A stretch of DNA of 64,000 nucleotides from Rhyzopertha dominica (taxonomy: Eukaryota; Arthropoda; Insecta; Coleoptera; Bostrichidae): positions 10,912,001 through 10,976,000 of the forward strand of contig QCXZ01000064.1 of the NCBI GenBank assembly GCA_025024175.1, given 5' to 3'. Every line of letters starts with the position of its first letter. Positions within the stretch are counted from its first letter, which is position 1. This document shows, one piece after another, positions 33,510-45,337 of this stretch. Below the pieces are notes generated by a model that was not told the DNA's origin, did not search any database, and worked only from the letters and a program-made list of their open reading frames with translations. The position numbers were made by a program, and so were the translations under genes.

Positions 33510-36052
33510 CATAAGTGTAAGTGTACCTAACACCAATTTGGTTATTCAACGGTATTATGACCTGGCAGTGGTTTTCAGCGACTATACTAGTTCCTCCCAA
33601 AAATTACTAACATTACTATTTTTTAAGTTTCTTTAAAAAATAGAAATTTTCTATTCAAATTTTAAAAGACCACTAAATCAAGCAATTTTGCCGACATTTT
33701 CCTTGCTTTATCTGTTACCGCTAACGAGATCTCCACACCCCATATTTCAAGATGTTTGTTAAGGAAAATATTTCTACCAAATCAGTTGTGGAATAATGAT
33801 CAACATGCTCGTATAAAATAAAATGTAGTCATTATAAACGTCATTTAAGATGTCGCCATCAAGTACGCCTACGTTTAAAGTATCAATCTAAAATTTATAC
33901 AAGAAAATACAATTAGTAAGGCTTGTAGAATAAAAAAATGATCTGCACAATATATAACCGAGTCGCTGTCCTACACAAAAATGTTTTCACATTACAAATC
34001 ATTTAGTTAGACAATGCACATGCTCAAATAATGGTCTAAAAAATATCAAAGTAACATTTGGGCACGCATTCAACCTCCTATACTACAAGCCGTGCTAATG
34101 GCGAAATGAATGTTGCTTGTACGCTCATAACCTTGTTTGTAAATACTACATTAGACCAAAAGGCTTCATTTGTTTCGTTTGTTGTAATTTTTAATCTACG
34201 TTATTAAAAGCTACTGTTCTAAAGCATTAAATAATAAAAAGACAAACAAATTATGAAATAATAATTTACTCGTCTAAAATCCACTCTTTATCTAGATATT
34301 AGCGGACGTGAAAGTAGAATTACCCAACAAATATGTAGCAAATGTGTAAATCGCTAGCGCTAGGGGTTTGCACATCTTTCACTGCACTACTGATAAAGGT
34401 TATTTAATGGTGCAAGATCTGCACTTTGATCTTGCACATGTAATATCGTATTTCACACTAACGACGAGCTGGGTAATATAAACCTTAAAAAATCAACTAC
34501 TACCACTAATAATTATAAAGTAATAATAATAAACTGATGATAATAATAAAGTATTACTTATCATGTATTGTTTTCAGCTGATATTTCTAGCTTAGATATA
34601 CTGAAGAAGCCGATGAATTTATTCGTAAGGTCAGCTATTTGGAATGAATTACATTTGATAATAGGTGGTGTAAGATGATTATATAATTTTTATAATTTGT
34701 ATATATTTGTTTTAATATGTTGTGTTCATATTTCAAAGCTTTATAAAAATTTTGATAACATGTTTTGGCCCATACACGTTAATATTTTTAGAAAGCGTTT
34801 ACATTTGAACCAATAATTTCGATGTACATGCTGTAATGCGTTACTGCTTTACTTTTGGAATTTATTACTCAATAAGATCTCTGTATTTGTGCTTCAGGTG
34901 TATGCCAGTTCGTATAGAAGTTTAACTTGATGCCCTCCCGCAGTTATAAATTGGAAAGCTAATTTCCGAAAACACGCTACATGTTGCTTATTTATCTAAA
35001 TTCAAATCTACAGCTATCTCCATTGCAAGCTTTATCCGTTATACTACAGACCGTTTAACGTGAGGGTTATACGACAACTTACTCCTTGGTTTTACGGGTC
35101 ATACTATAAATTGGAGCGGTTTATAGACTTTAGCAGGCGTGGGATCAATTCAACATATTTATGCCATTTTATTGCAAAACCGTGGCGGCCAAAGCTTCAA
35201 AAGATGTCATTATACATTTATATAGGGATCAACTTGTTAGCATATTAAATATTAGACTAATCTCCAGACTAAATAATATATTTTCATCTGTATGCTTTAT
35301 ATTTTACTATGAAAGGTAACGATAGGTTATAGCTTTTTATGCCGTCGACGGGGAATTTAAAATCGAATCTGCTAGATGGAAAAATAATTTAAAATTTGAA
35401 AAAGGTTCAGAATTAATTGGTGTCAAATGGCCCTTTTAATTACTGTGACCTGGATCAGAGCATTCATTTCTCTGGCGCTGCCATACTTCCAGTGCCCTTA
35501 ATTTGCATCCACCGAACTGCAGCATCGGAACTGTCACAGGCTACCGCAATCTTATAAAACATTCATGATTCAATCTCATTTCTCTTCGAGGACAAGTTCG
35601 AACCTTTATGCGGTAAGCAGCAATCCAACGCGCATTCGTTCCCGAGCCACATTTTCGCTGGCTCCGTTTGAGAAAGTTTCCTACCTAGATTACACCAGTC
35701 TGCAACTAAGCGCATTACACATAATGAAATCTGTTTAGTAAAGTGAGGTGAGCGAGAAATTTTAGTTTGCTAATTGAATTCCAACCCCGAGAAAACCAGA
35801 TGCGTATGAATTCCAGACAGATGTTACAACTTTAGCCGTTGACTGATTTCTATCAATATGCTGATGATATGGAACTACATGCGATAACTTTTGTGAGGAA
35901 AGATAAATGTATTCTGAAAACAAACTCTCTCTCTTTCTATTGGATATGCATGTATAACTATTTATTAATCAGTAACAAAAAGAGATGATTATTAAGAAAC
36001 TATATCAGGTTTATAGTTGTTGGTGTTTATTTGTGGAGTCCTTTGGGTGTTA
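33509..36052. other. no recognised gene
   Basis: Mostly AT-rich and featureless. The 35430-35830 part is GC-richer and could be single-copy host sequence, but it has no convincing long frame. Confidence 0.3.
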
Positions 36053-36704
36053 ATTTTTCTTATTGTATTTAGTTGTGGGTTCTGGCTCCTTATTTTTATA
36101 AATTAAAGACACGTTTTCTAATAATATGACGTTTCGACCTATAATTTAGGTCTTTGTCGAATATTTTTATTTTGAAGATTGACAAATTATTATGAAAATC
36201 AATATGACATTTACAATTTTGATATTAATATAAAATGTACCTTCAAGTTTGTTCCTTTGCTATCATTGTGGATAGTAAATGTGATGGTGAGAGGATGTGT
36301 TTAAATGACGGTGTAGTAGGTATTACTTAGTCCTTGTATGTCAGTCCTGTCGTTTACACATGTGTTTAGGTTTTTTTGAATATGTATCATTTCTAAAAAT
36401 TGTCTTTTTTGTTTATGTTGTTCTGTAGTAATAATTTTGGTATTATCAAAGTCAAAAGTGTGGTCAGTTTGTTCTTGATGTTTTTTTAAAGCTGTGTAGT
36501 TGTTATTATTTTTATGTTGTTGTAGTCTGTTTTTTAAGTATTGTCCTGTCTGTCCTATATATTGTTTGTTACATTCTTTACATTTTATACTGTATATTGT
36601 GTGTGTTCTTGTTTCTTTTGGTATTTTTGTTTTTAACGGTGTGTAAAATTGTTTAATTGTGTTAATTGGTTTATATGTAATTTGGAAGTTATGTGGTTTT
36701 AGTA
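36053..36704 (-). mobile_element. Penelope-like element 3' end, left arm of palindrome
   Basis: Reverse complement of 36723-37374 with almost no differences (one near 36305/37130). It contains the GIY-YIG frame on the minus strand (36704-36301), the 3' UTR and the variant hammerhead-like motif at 36123-36165. Confidence 0.8.
36123..36165 (-). ncRNA. variant hammerhead-like motif, palindrome left arm
   Basis: Mirror copy of 37262-37304. Confidence 0.45.
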
Positions 36705-36724
36705 CTCAAAAAATAAAAAACCTA

Positions 36725-37126
36725 CTAAAACCACATAACTTCCAAATTACATATAAACCAATTAACACAATTAAACAATTTTACACACCGTTAAAAACAA
36801 AAATACCAAAAGAAACAAGAACACACACAATATACAGTATAAAATGTAAAGAATGTAACAAACAATATATAGGACAGACAGGACAATACTTAAAAAACAG
36901 ACTACAACAACATAAAAATAATAACAACTACACAGCTTTAAAAAAACATCAAGAACAAACTGACCACACTTTTGACTTTGATAATACCAAAATTATTACT
37001 ACAGAACAACATAAACAAAAAAGACAATTTTTAGAAATGATACATATTCAAAAAAACCTAAACACATGTGTAAACGACAGGACTGACATACAAGGACTAA
37101 GTAATACCTACTACACCGTCATTTAA
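36725..37126 (+). CDS. GIY-YIG endonuclease module, second Penelope family
   Basis: Reads TIYSIKCKECNKQYIGQTGQ followed by YLKNRLQQHK, with CxxC between the GIY-like and YIG motifs and a downstream Glu (RQFLEMIHIQ). Sequence divergence from the 21.8 kb module is large, so this is a different family. The frame appears open from 36659, but the part before 36723 is antisense to the left arm and not real protein. The RT is absent. Confidence 0.75.
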   Translation, partial: LKPHNFQITYKPINTIKQFYTPLKTKIPKETRTHTIYSIKCKECNKQYIGQTGQYLKNRLQQHKNNNNYTALKKHQEQTDHTFDFDNTKIITTEQHKQKRQFLEMIHIQKNLNTCVNDRTDIQGLSNTYYTVI

Positions 37127-37261
37127 ACACACCCTCTCACCATCACATTTACTATCCACAATGATAGCAAAGGAACAAACTTGAAGGTACATTTTATATT
37201 AATATCAAAATTGTAAATGTCATATTGATTTTCATAATAATTTGTCAATCTTCAAAATAAA

Positions 37262-37304
37262 AATATTCGACAAAGACCTAAATTATAGGTCGAAACGTCA
37301 TATT
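37262..37304 (+). ncRNA. variant hammerhead-like motif, palindrome right arm
   Basis: Stem I AATAT/ATATT (37262-37266 with 37300-37304), box TCGACAA (37267-37273), one extra A, stem II GACCT/AGGTC (37275-37279 with 37287-37291), GAA, self-complementary ACGT as a loopless stem III, and C at 37299. The core differs from the consensus as in the 21.7 kb motif. It lies 135-180 bases past the GIY-YIG stop. Confidence 0.45.
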
Positions 37305-37400
37305 ATTAGAAAACGTGTCTTTAATTTATAAAAATAAGGAGCCAGAACCCACAACTAAATACAATAAGAAAAATATATAAGGTTTTATTTTCAAAGATTA

Positions 37401-37440
37401 ATATTATTATTATTATTATTATTATTACTATTATTATTAC

Positions 37441-37497
<57 letters not shown>

Positions 37498-37530
37498 CAC
37501 TATTATTATCACTATCATTATCATGATTAG
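37401..37530. repeat. ATT/ATC microsatellite
   Basis: Long run of ATT units with interspersed ACT and ATC variants directly beside the palindrome. Confidence 0.95.
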
Positions 37531-38825
37531 GTATATAACAATTAGTTGCCTGCATCTTGAATGATGAATGAAAATTGTTTCACTTATATAGACCTCACTG
37601 TAGACTTATGAAAGTTAAGGTTTTTTTTGTATAACACTCAGTAAAACTTATTTTGTTTGAAAACATTTTGATACACAAGTTTGTTTTTATATCGGTCAGA
37701 TTACAATCACATCGGTGCATTGGTTTTTGTTATAGGGTTCTTTATTATTTTTTTTTCATTTAACAACCTTGACGAAAACTGCACCTTTTGTGTGATTTTT
37801 AAAGGATTGTTTCACTTGTCAGTATGCCGAGAGAGAGAAGACGTAAATTTTGTGAAAAAATAAGACACAGTAGTGCAGATAGTAATCTCTCGCGCCCAGT
37901 GTAAAATAGTTACAAGCTAATAGGTTCCCACAGTACGTCAAAGTCGCTATTAGTTCGAGGCTCTATCTTACACAGAGTCTCTGCATTATTGTCTTTGATT
38001 ATTACCTTTATGGCTTGTACGATTTCTCATTTACAGGAGATCGTCTCTGTTGGTATCTTCGTCTCATGAGCTGGAAAAAACAACGAAAATCATGTCTCAC
38101 GGGGTTGGAGTTGATAACCATGACAGATGCCTTTTAATTTGTCATTTTGAGTAAATTACCATTAATATAACGAATGTGCTGTTATATTGCTACCGAATGC
38201 CAATCGAAAACAGCTTATATAAAAGTGTTGAATTAAAAAAGTCAAGTTCACGATGTAGATTTACGAAGATTGCGATTGCTTACTACTAACATAATATATC
38301 AATAATGATTGTTTTAATGGGTATTTATCCCAATATAGGTACACGAACAAGATATTTAAATGGGTCTAACAACGAACCTCCTGCACATTTGTAGCTATGA
38401 TCTCCATCGTTCAGGAATAATAATAATAATAGTAAAAATGAGCGATGAAATAGCGTAGTTCACATTAAAGTTTGTAAAGTTGCAAACCCACCCAACCAAC
38501 AAAGTCTAACTTCATCTCAATCTCGAATACCAATTCGAAAGTCCACAATCATATATAATACGTATATGTGCAACATACACTTACACGAGAAACAGCTCGG
38601 CAAACCTGACAATCTGTTATTACTTGTAGCTTATAGAGACATTTTCAACAACAATTTGAATCTAGAAACAGCAGGGACAGATTTAACGTTTAGCGGTAGA
38701 GAGTTGTAGACCTTTGGTAAAACTTGCATCAGTGCTTGGAGACAGAAGGTAAGTCTTTGCGACGGATATTAAAGTTGTGCACATCCATCCTAAACGTAAT
38801 TTTGTTGTAAAGATATGGTGGTGTC
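37531..38825. other. no recognised gene
   Basis: Nothing identifiable; possibly includes the 3' UTR of the minus-strand LINE that ends near 38826. Confidence 0.3.
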
Positions 38826-39189
38826 TTAGAATTTATAATAGTATGGTACAATACAGCAGAATGTAAACGACGGCGCCATTCGATTCTCAACCAAGGCAAC
38901 ACTTAATTTGTGAGAGACGGGCTGTCGGCGGGGAATGCCAAAGATTAGTCTGGGGCAGCAGTTCTGCAAAAACTGGATTTTCCTGGTCAACAGCCTGGGA
39001 AAATGGGTACCATAAACACTAGAAGCATAGCTAAAGTGACACAGAGCATTAAGGAGATCACAGAACCGCGTCTTCGTACTATAATTTAATATTTTTCTAA
39101 ACCTATATACAGTTCTCAGGTTGAAATATGCTTTTTGTGTGAGCATGAAAATATGTTCAATAAATTTCAATCTTGTGTCAAATATAACT
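38826..39189 (-). pseudogene. LINE reverse-transcriptase C-terminal part, split by an insertion
   Basis: Minus-strand frame with VIFDTRLKFIEHI, then KAYFNLRTVYRFRKILNYSTKTRFCDLLN and IQFLQNCCPRLIFGIPRR. This is the thumb and C-terminal order of jockey/RTE-like LINEs. Its first codons come from the inserted element. It continues the RT block at 39628-40085. Confidence 0.7.
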
Positions 39190-39627
39190 ATGAAGCATAC
39201 GTAATGTTTTATTGGGTTTGCAGGCATAAGACGAAATGAAAAAGTATTGTCCTTGACCGAGATTTGAACTCGGGACCTTTTGAATACTAGTCAAACGCTC
39301 CACCACTGAGCTATCACGGCCCTATTCAGAATCGAGGTCAAGCAGGCATATATACATCAAAGTTAACATGTAATACTGCTGAACGCCATCCGACGCATTT
39401 GCAGCTGAATTGCTCGTCGCTCAGTATTTTTGAGCTTCAGAGCGTAATTCGCTGCGGTGGCCAGATTATGGCGACCAGCAGATAATTACAACCCAAATAT
39501 ATTATAATATTATGAAAGATAATAAGTGCCTGAATTAATTTCGTCTTATGCCTGCAAACCCAATAAAACATTACGTATGCTCATTTATAAATGAATTCAG
39601 GCAACTATTGTCTTTCATAATATTATA
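39190..39627. mobile_element. composite MITE-like insertion with nested inverted repeats and tRNA-like core
   Basis: Flanked by ATAACT on both sides (39184-39189 and 39628-39633) and inserted exactly where the LINE frame breaks. Inside are 43-base perfect inverted repeats (39195-39237 and 39538-39580) around the tRNA-related repeat. A second, imperfect inverted pair lies at 39503-39536 and 39594-39628, so the right arm of the first pair sits in the loop of the second. No coding capacity. Confidence 0.7.
39238..39480 (-). repeat. tRNA-related dispersed repeat, copy 2
   Basis: The minus strand at 39318-39247 keeps a near-complete tRNA shape: D-arm region ATAGCTCAGTGGTGGAGCG, an anticodon stem TTTGA/TCAAA with loop CTAGTAT, and a T-arm CCGAG/CTCGG around TTCAAAT. 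The acceptor stem pairs poorly, so it is tRNA-derived and not a functional gene. The downstream part matches copy 1 at 6 kb. Unlike ordinary SINEs the tRNA-like block is at the 3' end of the shared unit in its own orientation. Confidence 0.6.
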
Positions 39628-40085
39628 ATAACTCTCAAATTTCTAGCACTTTCACAGCACTCCAATTTAATATTATCTATTTTAACATCTAACCTATCGA
39701 TTATTTTAGAGCGCAAATTCTTTACATGATCCTTGCCAAACAATAAGAGCATTGATTTGGCAGGATTTATTAATAAAGAGCTAAAATTATAATAGAGTTG
39801 TGTTTCATCAGCACAAAGATGATACTGACCATTCTTATTGCTGATGGACACAAGCACTAAACCGTGGATATAAGAAACAACATTGATCCATGAATTGAAC
39901 ATTGAAGTATATACCATTGGCAANAACTGCAGCAATCGAATAGTTTCCTCTCACCCCTATCACCTCTTTACGTTGGTAAAGATAATTATAAAATAAATTT
40001 ACAGCACTTTTACAAAATAACTCAAAATTGCCAAAAGCAGATCGTGAAAGAACAAGTAGAACAAGTTCATCTCTATCCAAAGTTG
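39628..40085 (-). pseudogene. LINE reverse-transcriptase core relic
   Basis: Minus-strand pieces read like the RT palm: MDRDELVLLVLSRSAF, then LFYNYLYQRKEVIGVRG, then YIHGL and QYHLCADETQLYYNF (YADD motif degraded to CADE), then SAKSMLLLFG-type text and ARNLRV at the insertion site. The catalytic motif is lost and frames shift, so it is dead. An N at 39925 adds uncertainty. Confidence 0.65.
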
Positions 40086-41028
40086 TTACGATATCAATCC
40101 TAACTTTTAGCAGTGCTGTCTCACAACTAAATCCCCGGAAAGACCTAGCTGAAATAATGGTAACACGTGTTTAGTATTGATATGAGTTATATGAGTTGAT
40201 TAGGCAAATTTTTTGTAAGTGATCTTTGACATTACTGGAAGAATCCTTATAGGTCTTACGTCTTTAAACTGTCTTGGACAAAGTAGCTGAAGAAACAGGT
40301 ACTTTTGTTAGTCCCCAGTCACCACTTGCGTAAGATCGAATGAATCCAACAATTCCAAATACTGTTGTAAAATATACGTTACGCTTAGGACATCTATATT
40401 AATATCGCCAGTAGTGTCAGTATTAGCCCAAATGCAAGAAAAAAGATTCTAGAGATCTTCAAAAAACTGATTGTAATCTTTAAATCTGAATACAATACAC
40501 AAAATATAGTTGAGCTTATGATATTTAAAGCTCACTGCAAGTTATTCAAACAAAGTGACAGATAAATTAAGATCAAAAAGCTTATAATTAATACACTTAA
40601 GTATGACCTCGCCTCACCTAACCTTCCCTGCCATCACTATCACTACCAACAAAGGACATATCAAAATTAAACTAAACAAAGCTGCTCCTCACCTCCTTAG
40701 TCAACCAAGTTTCACTCACATCAGTCACATCATAATCGTAATCATCGAAAGACTGCTTAAAAGCATGATAGTTAAAGATCTAACATTCATCACCTTAAAT
40801 CTAATCTAGAAACTGAAGTTTACCTACCATATAATGATATTTAAGCAAAAATGTAAGAAAAAAATGGATAGAAAACTTTTCAATTTAATTTACAAATATA
40901 CAAACAAGATCGTAGGCTTGATTAGTTTTCATCGTTATTAAAGAATGAATTAATCACATTTATCGAACTCGTCAACAGTATATATTTTTTCCTTCCATTA
41001 CTTTTTGGTGTTTATCAGTATAGTGCCA
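40086..41028. other. gap inside the LINE; no readable domain
   Basis: The endonuclease should lie here between ORF1 and the RT, but I see no GDFN-type motif, so it is deleted or too decayed. Confidence 0.3.
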
Positions 41029-41446
41029 TCACAAGTTCAATACTACGACTGCCAAATTTGTTTTTAATTTCCTAAAACACAGTTTGTCTTGCAGAGCACA
41101 AATCTGCTCCGACAATGACAGGTTTCGAAATTTATAGTTCGTGAATATTATAATGACCTGGTGTGTTCTAGTCCCACTATCCCGATTTCCAATACGATGA
41201 CAATGGTCAGAAGCATATTCGGGTAGCTGCACGTCCATTTTTGTCACAAATTATTTCAACAGCTTCGCGTTCGATGTCCTCATCCTGCTCCTCAGAAATC
41301 CTGAAGAATCGAAGATTATTTCGACGAGAGTATCGTTCTAAATTAACCACACCACTTCCCAATTTTTTATGGAGATTGTCATTCTTCCTTTTAAGATTTT
41401 TGATCTGCTCATTCATGTTTTTTATGGTTCCCATTATTTCTTGCAC
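41029..41446 (-). pseudogene. LINE ORF1 protein relic (coiled coil plus RRM-like)
   Basis: Minus-strand block 41446-41207 has a heptad-like MNEQIKNLKRKNDNLHKKL followed by LERYSRRNNLRFFRI, the classic entry to the RRM of L1-type ORF1. After a frameshift near 41225 the block 41247-41029 continues with HCHRIGNRD and QVIIIFTNYKFRN. ORF1 proteins bind the element RNA. Same strand as the RT remains to the left, so probably one element. Confidence 0.6.
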
Positions 41447-44400
41447 TGCCTTCCTTTGACACTAAGAACCACGATATCCGTGATCAAGTTTTCAGTAAAA
41501 CCTTTTCCAGTGTTTTTTCGATCTACTGACGTGTGAAACCCATTCCTAAATATGTATATCTAAGAAGCAAATCAAGCCAGTATTAGGTTCTATGGCACAT
41601 GCAAAGTATTAGTACACCGACCGCACACTGGTTCAAGACTAAAAAAATATTTAAACACCGCTACTGTATGCAAAAAGGATAGTGATCCAGGGAGCCGAAA
41701 CAATCACGCGCTACTTTCTCGACATTCTCAAAAATTAGGCATTACAACAACTATTATAATTTACTGCTATCGGGTAGGTGTGCGCCTATCTTCCTTGGCC
41801 GCTGTGGCACGATTCACCAAAGTTCGGAAAACTGAAGGATGAATATCATAGCAACAAATGTTCTGGAGGGGCGTCGGTAGGCCGAGTTAAATATATTATT
41901 CGTGTATATTACTCACCTGGCTGGGATTCTAGCCAGAATGTTGGTTAGCACGCTAGAGATCCGTTCTGGAGGTTTCGGGTTCTACTATGTAGCACTCCCT
42001 TGTATATTAACATCTGTTTGCTTATGTTTTACACAGCCCTGATTTTGATAAATGTTTGTTTAGTGATGAACCGCGTTAATAAATGGAGCTCTCTCCTGTC
42101 TAGATATTAAATAGCTTTTAAGAAGACTAATATGTTACGTACATGAATAGGTAGAAAAATATAAACGTTGGTTCCATGTTGAAAGTTGAGTTTTTAAAAA
42201 AATCAAGAAAATTATTTGCCAGTCTCAATCCCTTACTTAATATAATTTGCATGGGGCAGAAATTTTAGCGAACTGTAATTTATCTAATAGAAGGCTGTAG
42301 GTTGATATTTTTGAATGGTTGTTAGGTGACAGTTATTATCTTTTTATAGTAATACCGTGATCGTTTCGAGAATAGCGTTTTGTGCAAATTCATCAAGTCA
42401 GATTAGTACTATACTGATGAGGTAACCTACATGGACTTTTTTATGCTGTGGCTAATTATTTTAATTCCTTAGCAGTGTCTAGAGTAAATGCTGAAATATA
42501 TTCTCAACGTGTGACTTTTATCTGGTGTAATTTACTACTAAACACAAAGTCTGGAACTACATGACCAGTGTTGTATTTTAAATTGTTTGATGCTGAAGGG
42601 TATAAAACTGTTTAAATATTTGTATATTTTAAGTGACAGTTAGCTCGGTTTTAGTTAAAGTAGGATATTACCAGTTTAAAATAGTGATACATCATAATTG
42701 GTATACTTTACAAAATAACACACGCATTTTTGACATCAAGCTAATTGCCGCAAGCGATAACTTTATTCGGTGAAAGGAAATGTTTTCATAATTCATTTAA
42801 TTACGTTTTGAAAGTTACTACTGAATTTGACGGAGGACCTCTCCATTATTCACTCAACCAAGAAATACCGTCAAGGAACGTAGAATTTATTACTTCCCCA
42901 CTTAATTCTACCTAACCCGACTGAATTAAAAAGTTGTGCTCGACTTTGGTGGACGAAGCATAGCGCCTAATTAACCGATGTTAAGTTTCGGTATGCGGTA
43001 ACCATTTCCAAGTATTTGCGTCCGAACAACACCACTGGCCGTTATCGCGGTTATTTGTGTCGAAACTGCGGATAAGAACGTTACAAGTAAAGGGGATTTC
43101 GCCATGTTGCTGTTTCATTAAGAGTTTTACAGCGTTATGTAGCGCACGCTTTTATTTCATCGCTACAATGTCTTCCGCTCAACCATGGCGAAGTCGCGTG
43201 TGAGCTGCAACGAAGTTTAAGAGGCGCGTAATCTGTGAAGCTGTTAAGAGAGAGACTGAACTCAGCCCCTGGGGGAGTTTATAATCCATTAAGTGTCTCG
43301 GTTGGTTTTTCTGGATAAATGTTTAATCGTCTGGAACTGCACACGTATTTTGAAAATGCAAAGCACCTGAGAGACTTCGACGCGGTTTGCTTTCCATTTT
43401 GATTAATGCGGTCTGCCGTTAGGGTGGTTGGTTTCATTCTCACTGTCTGTTATAAAAGATGTCATAAACGTTAAGGAGTGGTACTGAATACGCCTGAACG
43501 AGTAAATAATGGAACACTCCTGCAAAATGTTCGCGAGACTGTACAAATAATGTCGCTTTCTTTTTATTTCTAGAGACGCAATACTTAAATCGAAAAAGGT
43601 TGAGTGACTGCTTCAAAAAGAAGAGCAAAATTAGCACCGACAGAAGCTATGCCGCAATGTATCACATTAACCGTATACTTAAACCAGCGAATGTTACTAT
43701 ATTATTCATATACTGAGCAGTACATTAGGGGTGGTTATTTGACCGGACCACGCTCTGTCTCCGCCAAAAAATGTTTCCTACCGATTTTATGTATCCATAA
43801 ATGTGCCTAGAAGATAGTATGGTTGAATGCACGTTGTTGATATGTTCAAACAGCAATGAGTCACGTAGCAACATTCGCAGGTCCAAGTATAATTGCTTAT
43901 ATAAATATAAACTATAAATGGCCTTCAAATGTTTCTCCTATTCATAAATCTTTGAACCCACATTCTGGCAGGCAATTTTGTGAAGGCGTCTAGTGTTTGG
44001 TTTTCACCTAAAATGAATGTGGCACATTTCAATCGTTTAAATGAGTACACTGAAAGAAAGGAAATGTTCAGTTTACTTAGATCTAGCATTGTCAACAAAT
44101 TTTATTTGTATCTATAGCATCGACTAAAAATTTTGTAAAGGCAAAAATTTATTTTTGTTCCGCAAAAAGTTTGTTATTATAAGTAATTTATTATTATTAG
44201 TCACAAAAACATTATTTGTTATTGTAACCTGTAATTTATTTAGCACATAATATTTGTATTTGTTACAATAATTAACTTTTTGTTGGTTTGTTTTTTGTTT
44301 TAGCATGTTATAAGTAAGTATTTAACGCTAACAATGCTGCCGATGAACTCCTACATTTTCTATTACTTAGGTGTACAAATATCACAATATTTGTGGATAC

Positions 44401-44665
44401 TTTATAGTTGTTAATGTAACGAATAATATTTAACAAGCTGACTGTTTGGCTGCACTTTGGCGAGTTTTATCAGATATCAGATTCAGATCTCCAAGAACTC
44501 TGTGACTGATACATCCATTATAATCCTTGTTCTAAACGGTAAGCACTTCTAGATATTTCCTGAACCCAGCGTGGTCTGACTTTTCTCTAGGTAATTGGCA
44601 TCCGATGAGTGAAAAATGTGAAACAAACGTGACACTGCAGTTGTTAATTGCCAAATTAACGACGC
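41447..44665. other. no recognised gene apart from a tRNA-like relic
   Basis: The 42850-43300 part is GC-richer and could be single-copy host sequence. 44040-44330 is a TTATT/TTGTT-rich block. No open frame is convincing. Confidence 0.3.
41918..41990 (+). repeat. tRNA-like relic with hairpin (possible SINE head)
   Basis: A-box-like TTGGTTAGCACG at 41941-41952 and a degenerate B box GGGTTCTACTA at 41978-41988, correctly spaced. They are preceded by a perfect six-pair hairpin CTGGCT/AGCCAG (41918-41937). The cloverleaf is incomplete. Confidence 0.35.
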
Positions 44666-44670
44666 AACTT

Positions 44671-45266
44671 ATAATGCTCCCTTCTTATAAGGGAACTAGA
44701 TTCTTTCCTTTAACGTAATCTAAATAGCAGTGGTGAAATAACAGAAAAGCATTTAAAGACAAACCACTTTATTACATTAAAGTCAAGCAACTAAAAAATA
44801 ACACGCGTCGAAAACGTTCGAACGAAAATCAGTTTATTCCTGCCCGTAAAAGAAAATAATTAGTTTGTTCACTTATCTGTTCGTTGCAAGCTCGCTCACA
44901 CGAAGAACTTTCCAAGGTTGCTGTATAACGCAGCTGGCTGGGATGACGCAATAGCGGCAGGTGTATCGCCTCCGCTCGTCACAAGTCCGCGTGCACGGCG
45001 ATCTCTTAACTCCAGGAAGAAATCTCCACCAGGAGATTTATCCTTGCTGATAATGACGACGGTGGAAGCTTTCCAACTTTGGGTGAAGCCAACACCACAA
45101 AACACAAGCTTGTCTTCCTTTCTAGCCTTTCAGGCAGCTAGAAACACCACCAGCGAGCACTACGGCGTACCGACCACCATTCTTCGCCGCACACCGCCTA
45201 CTCAACTCAAACTAACATGGTTGCCAGACGTACTCTTTTGTCCGGCTTACGCACTGTTTGATTACA
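44671..45266 (-). repeat. 3' LTR of the gypsy-type element
   Basis: Begins TGTAATC on the minus strand at 45266 and ends GCATTAT at 44671. The plus- and minus-strand open frames inside it have no coding meaning. Confidence 0.9.
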
Positions 45267-45279
45267 CTACCCCCCTAGG
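45267..45279 (-). other. polypurine tract
   Basis: CCTAGGGGGGTAG directly before the 3' LTR on the minus strand, the expected primer site for plus-strand DNA synthesis. Confidence 0.7.
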
Positions 45280-45337
45280 AAATGGCGCAAATATATACAA
45301 GAGATTTGAGTCATTTTCTACCGCTAACCACCTAAAA

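Larger units (their letters stand above)
36723..37374 (+). mobile_element. Penelope-like element 3' end, right arm of palindrome
   Basis: Separated from the left arm by an 18-base spacer (36705-36722). The two copies are joined at their truncated 5' sides, so they point outward. Such inverted partial copies are known for Penelope-like elements, but a collapsed or misjoined assembly could also give it. Confidence 0.8.

Noticed and set aside
36659..36722. N-terminal extension of the plus-strand GIY-YIG frame
   Set aside because: This part is the antisense of the left palindrome arm plus spacer, so it is a chance read-through.
37401..37530. Low-complexity minus-strand frame rich in Ile/Met (37321-37524)
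   Set aside because: It is a translated ATT microsatellite.
39247..39318. Functional tRNA gene on the minus strand
   Set aside because: D-arm, anticodon arm and T-arm are visible, but the acceptor stem does not pair and the sequence is part of a dispersed repeat with a diverged copy at 6 kb.
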